From NCBI GenBank assembly GCA_903875045.1, contig CAIQUS010000012.1:23485-87484 (forward strand): DNA of 64,000 nt. The letters run 5' to 3'. Source of the stretch: an uncultured Bacteroidales bacterium. Lineage in GTDB: Bacteria; Bacteroidota; Bacteroidia; Bacteroidales; FEN-979. The notes below the pieces were generated by a model that saw only the letters and a program-made list of their open reading frames with translations, had not been told where the DNA came from and ran no database searches. The number at the start of each line of letters is the position of its first letter. The stretch's first letter is position 1. A program made the position numbers and the translations under genes. Positions 29,482-38,485 of the stretch are shown here, in pieces.

Positions 29482-29489
29482 CAAACGTA
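29482..29489 (-). promoter_or_regulatory. -7 element of the terpenoid operon
   Basis: TACGTTTG on the minus strand matches TAnnTTTG, 32 bases upstream of the first gene of the five-gene operon. No obvious -33 TTTG at the right spacing. Confidence 0.5.
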
Positions 29490-29598
29490 TCAAAAATTCC
29501 TGATTTTCATGCTATGAAAATACAACCATCTGAAAACGTGAATAAATAAATTACCTGATATCTGGTAAAAAAACGATGAACCTGAATAACAGAGGGAT

Positions 29599-29606
29599 TA
29601 TCTTTG
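29599..29606 (+). promoter_or_regulatory. -7 element directly before the SUMF1-like gene
   Basis: TATCTTTG ends only four bases before the ATG at 29611. Transcription would begin at or next to the start codon, so the message may be leaderless, or translation may start at the second ATG (29614). Confidence 0.5.
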
Positions 29607-29610
29607 CATC

Positions 29611-30387
29611 ATGATGCTTTATCTCAAGGCTATATTGTTAAAAGCTTTTTTCGCTGTGTGGATATTGTTCCTGCTGCAATCCAATGCATACACCCAGTTC
29701 CCTGCCCCCGAAATGGTTTTTGTGCAGGGGGGCATCTTTAAAATGGGGTCAAAAGCGGGAGGGATTGATGAACGGCCGATTCACGATGTGATGATCGATG
29801 ATTTTTATATTGGCAAATATGAAGTACCCCAGCAGCAATGGCGAGAAATCATGGTCCAGGATACCAATAAATGCTATTTCGCCGGGTGCGATAGTTGTCC
29901 GGTTGAACGGGTGAGTTGGTACAATGCCATGGAGTTTATTGAAAAGCTAAATGAGAAAACAAAGTTAAACTACCGTCTTCCCACGGAAGCGGAATGGGAA
30001 TATGCAGCAAAGGGAGGTGCTTTGTCGAAGGGTTATAAATACAGCGGGAGCAATGCAGATGTTTCAGTTGCATGGAAAGTCGGGGTTTCAAATGGGATGA
30101 CCCATCCTGTTGGTCGAAAAAAACCGAATGAACTGGGAGTTTATGACATGACTGGAAATGTATTTGAATGGTGTGCCGACTGGTATTCCCCGACATGGTA
30201 CCAGGTATCACCAAAAAGGAATCCGGTTGGTCCTGGCCTTGGTAGTTTTCGGGTAATCCGGGGAGGAAGCTGGTTTTATGACCAGGCAGGCCTCCGGGTC
30301 TCAGATCGGGAGAGTGCCAATCCAACTTTCAGATATGGATATGTAGGATTCCGGTTATGCCGCCCGGCAGATGGAGGAAAACAATAA
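29611..30387 (+). CDS. secreted SUMF1/formylglycine-generating-enzyme-like protein
   Basis: The product has 258 residues, with a signal peptide (hydrophobic 7-24, cleavage near AYTQ) and one complete FGE-sulfatase/SUMF1 domain. Family landmarks are the opening MVFVQGGIFKMGS, the RLPTEAEWEYAAKGG block, GVYDMTGNVFEWCADWY, RVIRGGSWF and the closing YGYVGFRLCRP. Some members convert cysteine to formylglycine in sulfatases, but most bacterial members of this size are of unknown role, and no sulfatase gene is in the window. I therefore make no enzymatic call. It precedes the M28 peptidase gene by 112 bases. Confidence 0.85.
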   Translation: MMLYLKAILLKAFFAVWILFLLQSNAYTQFPAPEMVFVQGGIFKMGSKAGGIDERPIHDVMIDDFYIGKYEVPQQQWREIMVQDTNKCYFAGCDSCPVERVSWYNAMEFIEKLNEKTKLNYRLPTEAEWEYAAKGGALSKGYKYSGSNADVSVAWKVGVSNGMTHPVGRKKPNELGVYDMTGNVFEWCADWYSPTWYQVSPKRNPVGPGLGSFRVIRGGSWFYDQAGLRVSDRESANPTFRYGYVGFRLCRPADGGKQ

Positions 30388-30499
30388 TAATGGCCTGTTC
30401 AACCTGCTGATCTTCCTGTTCAGCGAAAAGTTTTCCGGTTGGTCGATTTCATTATGTTTTAATTCAGATGCCATATTATCTTTATTCTCAAAAAAAAAT

Positions 30500-32806
30500 A
30501 TGGCTGGTTTAAGATTCTTTCTTCGAATGATGATCATTGCATTGGCAGTGGTCATCCCAACAACTTTCATGGCACAAACCCAGGATGTGCGCCTGGTTGA
30601 TAAGTACAATGATCCAACGGCTCCGGTAACCCGGTATTCCGAAACACCAGGTGCCGGCGGGAAGTTTACCCGGGCCACCGATCCTGCCATCGCCGCCATG
30701 GTGAGTGCCATCAATGCCGACACCCTAAGGGCAACGCTGCAGGAGATGCAACGCTGGGGATCACGGTTCTTAATGAACGATAATAAAAAGGTAATTGCCA
30801 CTTCCCTGATGAACAAATTCCTCTCTTATGGATACACCGATGTAAAACTCGATTCCTTTTACCTCATCATCCAGAATTGGGGCGGTTTTTCCGACAGTTC
30901 ATGGCAATACAATGTGATATGTACAGTCCCTGGTTCCTCTGCCCCGGAAGAGATTTACGTGGTGGGTGGACATTGGGATTCGATTTGCCTGCCCGACCCG
31001 GTCAACGATGCTCCCGGGGTAAATGACAATGGCACTGCCGTTGCCGCTACCCTTGAAATTGCCAGGGTGATGAAGCAATCCGGTTATATCCCCAAAGCTA
31101 CCATTTGCTTTACGTTGTTTGCAGCAGAAGAACTGGGGCTGTTCGGATCAAGGTCAGCTTCATCAAAGGCACGGTTTGCCGGAACTGATGTGCGATATAT
31201 GCTGAATATGGATATGATCTCCAACAACCCTGAAAATCTTCCCGAAGTGAAAATCTACCAGTATTTAGGTTTTGAATGGGCCGCTTTGGTTGCGGCAGAA
31301 GCAACTGAACGATATACTGATCTCTCGGTCGTATTCCCGCAGAACAACATGAATAGCGGCTCCGACTCCTTTCCCTATTGGTTGAATGGCTTTCCTTCTG
31401 CTTACTTTGAAGAGATCGTTTTCAGCCCAAACTGGCATTTCCCTTCCGATACCCTTGGTAACTGCAATGTTCCTTACCTTACAAAGATCACGGGCGGCGC
31501 CCTGGCCACGCTGGCTGAGCAGCAATTGTTGCCTTACCCGCAGAATCTGAGGGCTCAATCATCCAGAGAAGAAATTACCCTGCATTGGAAATCCACCAGG
31601 AATTCATTTGTAAAAGGGTGCAACATTTACCGTTCCGACAGTCCCGGAGGCACTTATCAAAAGATCACTTCAGTCCCTGTGGCCGACTCAGTTTTCAAAG
31701 ATAAACCGGCAACCCTGAACAAAGAGTATTACTATGTGGTGACCACTGTGAATAATGCGATGGAGGAGAGTGCATTTTCCAATGAAGTACTCGGGGCCCG
31801 ATTCAGCTTCTGCGATACCCTGCTGGTAATTTCCAACATGAAAGGGAATAAAACCACCCCCGACAGCGTGCGGGCTTTTTACGACGCAGTACTGGACACT
31901 ATTCCATATAAATGGATAGATATCAATGCTGTACAAAGGATAAATCTATCCATTTTGTCGCGATACCGCTCAATCCTGTGGATGTCAAACACCCTTGAAT
32001 TTGAACCATTAACAGAGGAAAATTACCAGGCTGTGATGGCTTTCAAAGACAATGGAGGGAACCTGTTGTTTGCCGGTTTGAGCCCCAGCCGTTTCTGGAT
32101 AAACGGTTCCCTCACCTACCCTTTCTATATTCCCGATATGCTTTATTTTCATCAGCTGTTTAAAGTTGACACTGTTGACCGAAAACTGCAAAGTATGATG
32201 TTCAGGGCCAATGCTGTTGCTCCCGGATATAACACCCTCAACATAGACCCGTTGAAACAAATGGACAAGAACTATCCCGGTCAGATATACAATGTGGATG
32301 TTTTTTCCCCTGATCCGGAAGCTTCCATCATCTATCGGTTCGATTCTAAATACGACTCTACCACCTCCTTTGGAAAGATGAAACACCGGCCTGTTGGCCT
32401 TGAATACATGAGCGCAGGGTATAAGAGCATTCTGCTCAGTTTCCCGCTATATTACCTCGACACCAATGATGCCCGTGAATTCATGCATTACGTTGTGACG
32501 AAAAAATTTGGCTATCCTGTTGGAATTACCCCAAAAGCACCTGCTGAACCATTTGCCATGCATGTATTCCCCAACCCCGTCTCAGATGTCTGTAATGTAA
32601 CGTTCACACTTGATCAGCCTGGTCGTGTAAAGCTGTTGCTGATGTCGCACCTGGGGCAAACCATTGCCACATGGCTTGACCGAAAGCTGGAAGCCGGCAC
32701 CCATTCATTCTGTTATCCAACCACCTCACTGATTCATGGTCTTTACTATGTTTTGCTGCAACAAGGTAACACCGGAACAAAAACAAATAGCGAAATAGTG
32801 AAATAG
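30500..32806 (+). CDS. M28 family zinc peptidase with FnIII and T9SS domains
   Basis: This is a secreted aminopeptidase of 768 residues. I use the ATG at 30500 because it opens a signal peptide (MAGLRFFLRMMIIALAVV, cleavage near MAQ); the longer frame from 30371 would add 43 residues overlapping the previous gene. Metal-site motifs of M28 are GGHWDS (H158, D160), GVNDNGT (D176), AAEELGLFGS (about 208-217) and NMDM. A fibronectin type III-like domain follows at about 345-430, then a region of unknown fold, then a T9SS sorting domain (MHVFPNPVSD onward). The last codons, including the TAG stop, lie inside an AAATAGTG tandem array. Confidence 0.9.
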   Translation: MAGLRFFLRMMIIALAVVIPTTFMAQTQDVRLVDKYNDPTAPVTRYSETPGAGGKFTRATDPAIAAMVSAINADTLRATLQEMQRWGSRFLMNDNKKVIATSLMNKFLSYGYTDVKLDSFYLIIQNWGGFSDSSWQYNVICTVPGSSAPEEIYVVGGHWDSICLPDPVNDAPGVNDNGTAVAATLEIARVMKQSGYIPKATICFTLFAAEELGLFGSRSASSKARFAGTDVRYMLNMDMISNNPENLPEVKIYQYLGFEWAALVAAEATERYTDLSVVFPQNNMNSGSDSFPYWLNGFPSAYFEEIVFSPNWHFPSDTLGNCNVPYLTKITGGALATLAEQQLLPYPQNLRAQSSREEITLHWKSTRNSFVKGCNIYRSDSPGGTYQKITSVPVADSVFKDKPATLNKEYYYVVTTVNNAMEESAFSNEVLGARFSFCDTLLVISNMKGNKTTPDSVRAFYDAVLDTIPYKWIDINAVQRINLSILSRYRSILWMSNTLEFEPLTEENYQAVMAFKDNGGNLLFAGLSPSRFWINGSLTYPFYIPDMLYFHQLFKVDTVDRKLQSMMFRANAVAPGYNTLNIDPLKQMDKNYPGQIYNVDVFSPDPEASIIYRFDSKYDSTTSFGKMKHRPVGLEYMSAGYKSILLSFPLYYLDTNDAREFMHYVVTKKFGYPVGITPKAPAEPFAMHVFPNPVSDVCNVTFTLDQPGRVKLLLMSHLGQTIATWLDRKLEAGTHSFCYPTTSLIHGLYYVLLQQGNTGTKTNSEIVK

Positions 32807-32816
32807 TGAAATAGTG
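32785..32816. repeat. 8-bp tandem array, unit AAATAGTG, four copies
   Basis: Four adjacent 8-bp units (the first is AAATAGCG) cross the 3' end of the M28 peptidase gene and contain its stop codon. The same unit, inverted and more degenerate, forms the array at 50242-50289. Confidence 0.85.
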
Positions 32817-32868
32817 AATGTGGATTTCTCCCGTCCTACACCTCAGAATTAGCAAATCAAAAAAAGTG

Positions 32869-32876
32869 TAACTTTG
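32869..32876 (+). promoter_or_regulatory. -7 element before hicBA
   Basis: TAACTTTG matches TAnnTTTG and lies 25 bases upstream of the hicB-like start codon at 32902. Confidence 0.5.
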
Positions 32877-32901
32877 TGTTGAATAATATAAATGAAAACC
32901 G

Positions 32902-33114
32902 ATGAACGAAATAATCTTTCTTGTTGAAGAAGCGCCTGAGGGTGGTTTTACTGCAAGAGCCCTCGGGAATGATATATTTACTCAGGCGGAGACTGAGAAG
33001 CAATTGAAAGAGGTGATAAGAGATGCTGTAATATGTCATTTTAGCAAGGAAAATCTACCAGGTGTTGTACGGCTCCATTTTGTGAAGGAGGAAATTTTTT
33101 CATTGGCCGTATGA
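32902..33114 (+). CDS. hicB: HicB-like antitoxin
   Basis: The protein has 70 residues with the HicB partial RNase-H fold (IIFLVEEAPEGGFTARALG, then FTQAETEKQLKEVIRDAV). It is expected to bind and neutralise the HicA toxin encoded directly downstream, with a 4-base ATGA overlap. It lacks the C-terminal DNA-binding (HTH or ribbon-helix-helix) domain of longer HicB proteins, so whether it represses its own promoter is open. The antitoxin-before-toxin order is the less common arrangement for hic loci but occurs widely. Confidence 0.82.
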   Translation: MNEIIFLVEEAPEGGFTARALGNDIFTQAETEKQLKEVIRDAVICHFSKENLPGVVRLHFVKEEIFSLAV

Positions 33115-33350
33115 AAATTCCGCGAAGTATCTCGGGTGTAACACTTGCTAAAAAACTAGAAAAACTTGGTTACACGATAACCCGGCAGTCAGGCAGTCAC
33201 ATCAGGCTTACCACACAACTTTCCGGCGAGCATCATATCACTATTCCAAGGCATGATCCATTAAAGGTCGGGACACTATCGTCAATTATAAATGCTGTTG
33301 CAGAACACTTTCTCACAACAAAGGAGGGCATTGTAAAAGATCTTTTCTGA
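33111..33350 (+). CDS. hicA: HicA-like mRNA interferase toxin
   Basis: The protein has 79 residues and the double-stranded-RNA-binding-like HicA fold. The catalytic histidine is in QSGSHIRL (about residue 29), and the family motifs ISGVTLAKKLEKLGY and HHITIPRHDPLKVGTL are present. It would cleave mRNA when free of HicB. The start codon overlaps the hicB-like stop (ATGA), so the two are translationally coupled. The gene appears intact. It is followed by a kinase remnant, consistent with a variable locus. Confidence 0.85.
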   Translation: MKIPRSISGVTLAKKLEKLGYTITRQSGSHIRLTTQLSGEHHITIPRHDPLKVGTLSSIINAVAEHFLTTKEGIVKDLF

Positions 33351-33372
33351 TTTTCTACTGGTACTAACTTTG

Positions 33373-33528
33373 TTAAAGCGGAATAACCAACTCCACCTTG
33401 GTACGTTTCTGCATCAGGCCGTGCCAGATGGCTTTTTCAAAAAAAGGTTGAATAAGCATCGGAGGGATCATAATGGAACCTGTACTGGTATTTTCGGCAA
33501 TATTGACTGCATACTGATGGGAAATCAT
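33373..33528 (-). pseudogene. remnant of a LytS-type histidine kinase
   Basis: The 51 in-frame residues contain a recognisable piece of the LytS/YehU kinase family: IMIPPMLIQPFFEKAIWHGLM corresponds to the conserved IPPMLLQPFVENAIKHGL segment at the start of the ATPase domain. The key Asn of the N-box is Lys here (EKAI instead of ENAI). Both the membrane half and the rest of the ATPase domain are absent. This is a decayed fragment between hicA and the aminotransferase gene. Confidence 0.6.
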
Positions 33529-33610
33529 GGTTGAACCAGCCTGGTGGGCCTGACTCAACCATGAATATCCAAAATTATTGTGAATTGAATATAGGAAACA
33601 ACTGCGAATT

Positions 33611-34834
33611 CTATTCCAGTTCCTTGATAGATCTGCGGATAATCTCAACCGCCTCATGGATTTGCTCCTCGGTGATTACCAAAGGAGGTGCAAACCTGAT
33701 AATGTGATCGTGTGTTGGTTTCGCAAGAAGGCCGTTGTCACGCATTTTCAAACATACATCCCAGGCCGATTTGCCATTGAATGGCTTGATAACGATGGCA
33801 TTCAGCAATCCTTTGCCACGAACCAGTTCAATATACGGAGAGTTGATTTTCCGTAATTCGTCACGGAAAATGACACCCATTTTCTCGGCATTCTCGGCCA
33901 GTTTTTCATCCCTGACCACCTCCAGAGCAGCCATGGCCACCTTAGCAGCAACAGGGTTTCCACCAAAGGTTGATCCATGTTCACCCGGATGAATGCAAAG
34001 CATGATGTGATCATCGGCAAGAACGGCAGAAATGGGATAAACCCCACCAGAAAGCGCCTTCCCGAGGATAAGCACATCTGGTTTGAATCCTTCCCAATCA
34101 CAAGCTAACAAACGCCCGGTGCGGGCAATCCCGGTTTGTACCTCATCTGCAATAAACAACACATTCTTTGCCTTGCACAAATCGTAGGCTTTCTTCAGAT
34201 AACCTTCATCAGGTACAAAAACACCTGCTTCACCCTGGATCGGTTCAACAAGGAACCCGGCCACGTTGGGATCTTCCAGCGCTTTGGCTAAAGCATTGAG
34301 GTCATTGTACGGTATAGACTCAAAGCCAGGGGTAAACGGCCCGAAATCTTTCCGTGCATCGGGATCATTCGACATGGAAATCACGGTAATGGTCCTTCCA
34401 TGGAAGTTATCACGGCAGCAGATGATTTTAGCCTGGTTCTCAGGAATGCCCTTCACTTTATATCCCCATTTACGGGTAAGTTTAAGCGCAGTTTCATCGC
34501 CTTCTGCACCTGAATTCATCGGAAGAACACGTTGATATCCAAAATATTCGGTGATGAATTTTCCATAAACACCCAGTACATTATTATAAAAGGCACGGGA
34601 AGTCAGTTCGAGGGTTTGTGCCTGCTCAATGAGCGCACCCACAATTTTCGGATGGCAATGACCCTGATTCACAGCCGAATAGGCCGATAAAAAATCATAA
34701 TAACGCTTGCCTTCCACGTCCCACATAAAGACGCCTTTTCCTTTTGCAAGTACAACAGGCAATGGATGGTAATTATGCGCCCCGTATTTATCTTCGAGGT
34801 CGATCGCCATTTGAGAGTTTTTTACTTCGATCAT
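33611..34834 (-). CDS. rocD: ornithine aminotransferase
   Basis: This class III PLP-dependent aminotransferase has 407 residues and converts ornithine and 2-oxoglutarate to glutamate semialdehyde and glutamate. Visible motifs are [16 protein letters not shown] near the N-terminus, [19 protein letters not shown], the [15 protein letters not shown] block with the PLP-binding Asp, and [17 protein letters not shown], which holds the Schiff-base lysine. Length and motifs fit ornithine aminotransferases better than acetylornithine or GABA enzymes. With the arginine deiminase at 5930-7183 it could serve arginine/ornithine catabolism, though the genes are far apart. It appears monocistronic. Confidence 0.93.
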   Translation of the reverse strand: MIEVKNSQMAIDLEDKYGAHNYHPLPVVLAKGKGVFMWDVEGKRYYDFLSAYSAVNQGHCHPKIVGALIEQAQTLELTSRAFYNNVLGVYGKFITEYFGYQRVLPMNSGAEGDETALKLTRKWGYKVKGIPENQAKIICCRDNFHGRTITVISMSNDPDARKDFGPFTPGFESIPYNDLNALAKALEDPNVAGFLVEPIQGEAGVFVPDEGYLKKAYDLCKAKNVLFIADEVQTGIARTGRLLACDWEGFKPDVLILGKALSGGVYPISAVLADDHIMLCIHPGEHGSTFGGNPVAAKVAMAALEVVRDEKLAENAEKMGVIFRDELRKINSPYIELVRGKGLLNAIVIKPFNGKSAWDVCLKMRDNGLLAKPTHDHIIRFAPPLVITEEQIHEAVEIIRRSIKELE

Positions 34835-34871
34835 AAGAGTAGATATTAGTGTTAATAATTTGGAAGAACTT

Positions 34872-34974
34872 CCCCTTCTCCTTGAGGAGAAGGGGTCAGG
34901 GGTTGAGGTGCTTTTGAGGAGAAGGGGTCAGGGGTTGAGGTGCTTTTGAGGAGAAGGGGTCAGGGGTTGAGGTG
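34872..34974. repeat. hairpin plus three direct repeats of a 32-bp unit
   Basis: A perfect 10-bp inverted repeat (CCCCTTCTCC, 4-base loop, GGAGAAGGGG; 34872-34895) overlaps the first of three near-identical 32-bp direct repeats that start at 34884, 34916 and 34948, the last one incomplete. The unit begins GAGGAGAAGGGGTCAGGGG. It lies between the rocD promoter side and the stop of the PCMD gene. It looks like a REP-type intergenic element rather than a terminator. Confidence 0.85.
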
Positions 34975-34977
34975 TAA

Positions 34978-35973
34978 TTACCTGTTAACCACAAACGATC
35001 CTGTGTTCAGCAATTCGGTTCCTGAAACCAACCGGAAGTAATACAGTCCGTTCACCAGGCTGTAAACCGGTATGGTATTGCTTTTTTGAGAAACGCTGTA
35101 TGAACCAGCCAATTTCCCTGAAGAAGTATAAACTTCAAAGGAACCAGCCTTAACTTCCTTGCTTAAATCAATGTGAAGAATATCTGATGCGGGATTCGGG
35201 TAAACACTCACAGCCACCTCAGGCATGAGGACTTGCTGGATCCCTGAAGGATAATCAAGGGTAAGGTTATCAACATACATGGTGCTTCCAACCTGACCTA
35301 CGCTGCCCAAAAAATTGACTACATTAAAACCACCGCTTGAAACAACCAGCATGGTCATCGTATCAACTGTTCCGGAGCCTGTGTAATTTACAGTAATATC
35401 GAATTGGGTATAAGTACTCACTGCGTTGTGCTGTACCATTTTACCATAACCAATGGTATCCCTTTTTTTTGTCACGGTATTCCATTTCGACAACAAAATG
35501 ACTGCAGCACAGGAATCGCCGTTCACAGGTTCAAACTTGTAATACCCTTTGAAATGTGACGGCTTGCAATCGGCGCAAGGTTTTCCCAACAATGCACGAA
35601 CACCAACCATGTCCATTTGAGCCGTGCCGATCATCCCCGGGATAAAGATCGTAACAGGACCTAAAGGGAAGTTGGCCGAAACAGCCTTGGCTGCATAATT
35701 GCCTGCATATTTATCGGTTGATTTAAATACAGTCACCGGTCCAGGGCCTCCTGCAATAGGTGGCACTGCTGCCAGTGAGTTCAGTGTTGCTGTCCAGTTA
35801 TCGGTTGGACCGGTGCCAATATCATCATATTCAAGGGTAGGATTCACCACTACGTGATACCAGTTTTCAAAATCCCCGTTGGGAATTTGAACATTCTCTT
35901 TGAGAATATTCGACTGGGAAAAGGCAGAATTCATTGCCAGAGCAAGTAAGACAAAGGTAAGAAGATGTTTCAT
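34978..35973 (-). CDS. T9SS-secreted PCMD-like protein
   Basis: The product has 331 residues, with a signal peptide (MKHLLTFVLLALAMNSAFSQ). The middle part (about 30-240) resembles the PCMD domain, a putative carbohydrate-binding jellyroll of Bacteroidota: IPNGDFENW at the start, GNYAAKA, SHFKGYYKF and VDNLTLDYPSG at the end. The last 75 residues (VSVYPNPASDILHIDL onward) are a T9SS sorting domain. It follows the TonB-dependent receptor gene by 82 bases on the same strand, so the two are probably cotranscribed and may cooperate in capturing a ligand at the cell surface. The ligand is unknown. Confidence 0.78.
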   Translation of the reverse strand: MKHLLTFVLLALAMNSAFSQSNILKENVQIPNGDFENWYHVVVNPTLEYDDIGTGPTDNWTATLNSLAAVPPIAGGPGPVTVFKSTDKYAGNYAAKAVSANFPLGPVTIFIPGMIGTAQMDMVGVRALLGKPCADCKPSHFKGYYKFEPVNGDSCAAVILLSKWNTVTKKRDTIGYGKMVQHNAVSTYTQFDITVNYTGSGTVDTMTMLVVSSGGFNVVNFLGSVGQVGSTMYVDNLTLDYPSGIQQVLMPEVAVSVYPNPASDILHIDLSKEVKAGSFEVYTSSGKLAGSYSVSQKSNTIPVYSLVNGLYYFRLVSGTELLNTGSFVVNR

Positions 35974-35983
35974 TAGAAATAGG

Positions 35984-36018
35984 GTTAAGTGTTAAGTGTT
36001 ACGTGTTAAGTTTTAAGT
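35984..36018. repeat. 7-bp tandem array, unit GTTAAGT, five copies
   Basis: Five adjacent 7-bp units (GTTAAGT twice, GTTACGT, GTTAAGT, TTTAAGT) fill part of the gap between the TonB receptor gene and the PCMD gene, 11 bases upstream of the latter. Confidence 0.8.
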
Positions 36019-36055
36019 TTTGGTCCTGCACTTCAAGTTTGGTGAGGGAGACCTG

Positions 36056-38467
36056 TCAGATATTATAAATCACTTGTAACTGGGTCATTCTTGGTGGCTC
36101 AATTGTAAGAGGTCGCAATGAAAACTCAGTATTCAATAAATTGTTCACAATTACCGAAAACTTGAAGTTTTTTAAGGCATAGCTCACCCGGTAATCAAGG
36201 ATGAAGGTGCCTGTATTGTGTTCTTCGCGATACTTTTTAATCCCTGTTTTCACGCCAAACATCTGACCATCCATGATGTCGTAGAAAAATTTGTCAATGT
36301 TTTTCATGTAACTATAGTAACGGCCACCGAAACCAGTGGAAAACCTTTTAAAGGTAACCTGTACATCTGCTTTCAACAAACTCTGAACACGGTATTTCAG
36401 AATATTACCAGTGGTGTCGGAGGATGTATTCAGATATGTCAGCGAATTTTTTGCATTATTCGGATTTACATAAAAAACATAATTCGGGTCGAGGGCCTCT
36501 GGCACTGAATAGGTGTAGCCAATCATAAAACTCAGGTTCAGATTTCTCGAAAGATCCCCTTCCCCGGCAAGGGATGCATCAATACCATATATTCTGGCAG
36601 GTCCTGTATTGAAAAATTTAAACCCGACATCTTTGCTTGGATTTGGGTTGAAACCCCAATAACCAAAGTTGAATTCGACGTAATTTTTATAATTTTCATA
36701 AAATCCGGCGACGTCAAACATGCCCGCAAATTTACCAAACTTAAACAACTGCTTAAATCCAAGTTCATACGAAATGCTGGATTCAGGCGACAGTCCTGGA
36801 TTGGGATAAAATCCGAAATTCCCGGAAGTGGTGGTAATATACCGCTCCCCGATGCTGGGAACACGATAACCCTGCCCGACAGAAAGCCTTACATAGCTTG
36901 ACTTTGAAGCCTGAAGATTAAGCCCGGCCCGGAAAACTGGTTTGCTTTCGGTCAGCTCAGCCAAATGATAATATTCGTATCTTCCACCCACCAGAACAGA
37001 CAACCGTTTGAAAAACTTTTTCTCCAACTGGGCATAAACCGCAAAATTTTCGGCAGTATATGTCCCGTTTTCACCCAGACTGGTTGTTCCATCCGGAGCC
37101 AGTTTGCCGGAAAAAACTTTTCCGAAGGCATAAGAATAGATATTCATAATACCTGTAACCAACATCAGATCGCCTGCTTTTTTGAATTTATGGGTGTATT
37201 GATATTCATTAAAGACGGTAATACTTAGTGAACTTTGATTATACAATCCATCCGTTTTCAGATAATAGACGCGGTTTTTCAATGAATGAACATCGCCATT
37301 CTTTGCATAATATTTAAGGAATGGATCTACATAAAAAGTAAATGTTTTAAAACGGGACAACGATCCCGGGAAAGACCGGTAGATATTGGTATCAGAATCA
37401 TACCAGAAATAGGTTTCAGCATTTTCCTGGAACATAAAGTTTCCATTTACCCCGTAGGAAAGTCCTTCAACTTTCTTCGACCGCACCCGTGTATTGAAAT
37501 AAAATTTCACCCGGTTATTATACTGACCTTTGTTGAATACGGTATCAGCCACTTTACCTTCAGGTGTTCCCCCGATGTACCCCTGGTCCTTATAATAGCT
37601 CACGCCACCGGATAAGTCGATGTTATCAAACTTTTGTGAATGGGTGAGGGTAATACCATAGACCAGTGGGTTCATACCGCTCCATGGAGTGGCATACTTG
37701 CGTTCAGGTTTGCTGTATACGCCAAGGAAGGTAGTAATCTTTGTGGCAGGTATCTCTTTGGGCCATGCTGTTCTTACATTAATGGCCCCATTGATGGCGG
37801 ATGAACCGAAAACAACTGAAGAGGCACCTTTCACAACCTCAATCTGGTCAACATCATCAATAGGTAGCAATGCCCAGTCGGGACGACCTGCATCACCGCG
37901 GAGCAGTGGTATTTCATCCACCATGACCATCACACGCGATCCAAGTCCGGAGCTGAACCCGCTTCCCGCCCGGATCTGTGGTTCATTGTTCACGATGGTA
38001 ATTCCCGGCATCTTGTCAATCGCCTTGTCAGCGCTGGGTAAATTGCCGATTTCGATGCTTTTCGCTTTAATAACTTCAATAGAAGAGATGGATTCCTGGA
38101 TTTTCTGCGCATACTTTGAAGCAGAAACCACAACCGTACTCAACTCCTGCGAAATATTGGTCAGGTTCAGGTCAAGGGTATAGGTTTTCTGTCCATCGAG
38201 ATGAATATGCTTTTCCATCTTTTCATAACCCACAGAGGAGATAAAAAGATCATAATCACCTTTGGGTAATTCAAGGCGGTAAGACCCGTTACTGTCTGAA
38301 AAAGTTCCGGTGGACTGCCCCTTTACCCCAATGTTTACGTATGGCAATGGATCAGAAGTTTTTTCATCCGTCACCTTCCCTTTGACCACTGAAAGCTGGG
38401 CAATGGTCACCGAAGGAAGGAATGATAAAAAAAGGATAAGTATAAATAGAGATAGCGTTTGTTTCAT
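36056..38467 (-). CDS. TonB-dependent outer-membrane receptor
   Basis: This is an energised outer-membrane transporter of 803 residues. A signal peptide (LFILILFLSFLPSVTIAQ) precedes a carboxypeptidase-D-like regulatory domain (about 27-112). The plug domain lies at about 120-240 (MPGITIVNNEPQIRAGSG, MVMVDEIPLL, IEVVKGASSVVFGSSAINGA), followed by a 22-strand barrel to the C-terminal aromatic residue context (MTQLQVIYNI). It lacks the extended SusC signature and is not paired with a SusD; a PCMD-like secreted protein follows instead. The substrate cannot be told from sequence; siderophore, metal or glycan are possible. A -7 element lies at 38486-38493. Confidence 0.92.
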   Translation of the reverse strand: MKQTLSLFILILFLSFLPSVTIAQLSVVKGKVTDEKTSDPLPYVNIGVKGQSTGTFSDSNGSYRLELPKGDYDLFISSVGYEKMEKHIHLDGQKTYTLDLNLTNISQELSTVVVSASKYAQKIQESISSIEVIKAKSIEIGNLPSADKAIDKMPGITIVNNEPQIRAGSGFSSGLGSRVMVMVDEIPLLRGDAGRPDWALLPIDDVDQIEVVKGASSVVFGSSAINGAINVRTAWPKEIPATKITTFLGVYSKPERKYATPWSGMNPLVYGITLTHSQKFDNIDLSGGVSYYKDQGYIGGTPEGKVADTVFNKGQYNNRVKFYFNTRVRSKKVEGLSYGVNGNFMFQENAETYFWYDSDTNIYRSFPGSLSRFKTFTFYVDPFLKYYAKNGDVHSLKNRVYYLKTDGLYNQSSLSITVFNEYQYTHKFKKAGDLMLVTGIMNIYSYAFGKVFSGKLAPDGTTSLGENGTYTAENFAVYAQLEKKFFKRLSVLVGGRYEYYHLAELTESKPVFRAGLNLQASKSSYVRLSVGQGYRVPSIGERYITTTSGNFGFYPNPGLSPESSISYELGFKQLFKFGKFAGMFDVAGFYENYKNYVEFNFGYWGFNPNPSKDVGFKFFNTGPARIYGIDASLAGEGDLSRNLNLSFMIGYTYSVPEALDPNYVFYVNPNNAKNSLTYLNTSSDTTGNILKYRVQSLLKADVQVTFKRFSTGFGGRYYSYMKNIDKFFYDIMDGQMFGVKTGIKKYREEHNTGTFILDYRVSYALKNFKFSVIVNNLLNTEFSLRPLTIEPPRMTQLQVIYNI

Positions 38468-38485
38468 TTAAATGAATTTAACTGG

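Noticed and set aside
29611..30387. True formylglycine-generating enzyme acting on sulfatases
   Set aside because: The fold is clear, but no sulfatase is in the window and the family is functionally broad, so no activity is assigned.
30371..30499. N-terminal extension of the M28 peptidase
   Set aside because: The extension overlaps the SUMF1-like gene and hides the signal peptide that starts exactly at the ATG at 30500.
34872..34974. CRISPR-like direct repeats
   Set aside because: The 32-bp units are contiguous with no spacers, and no cas genes are present. The 7/8-bp arrays are also spacerless.
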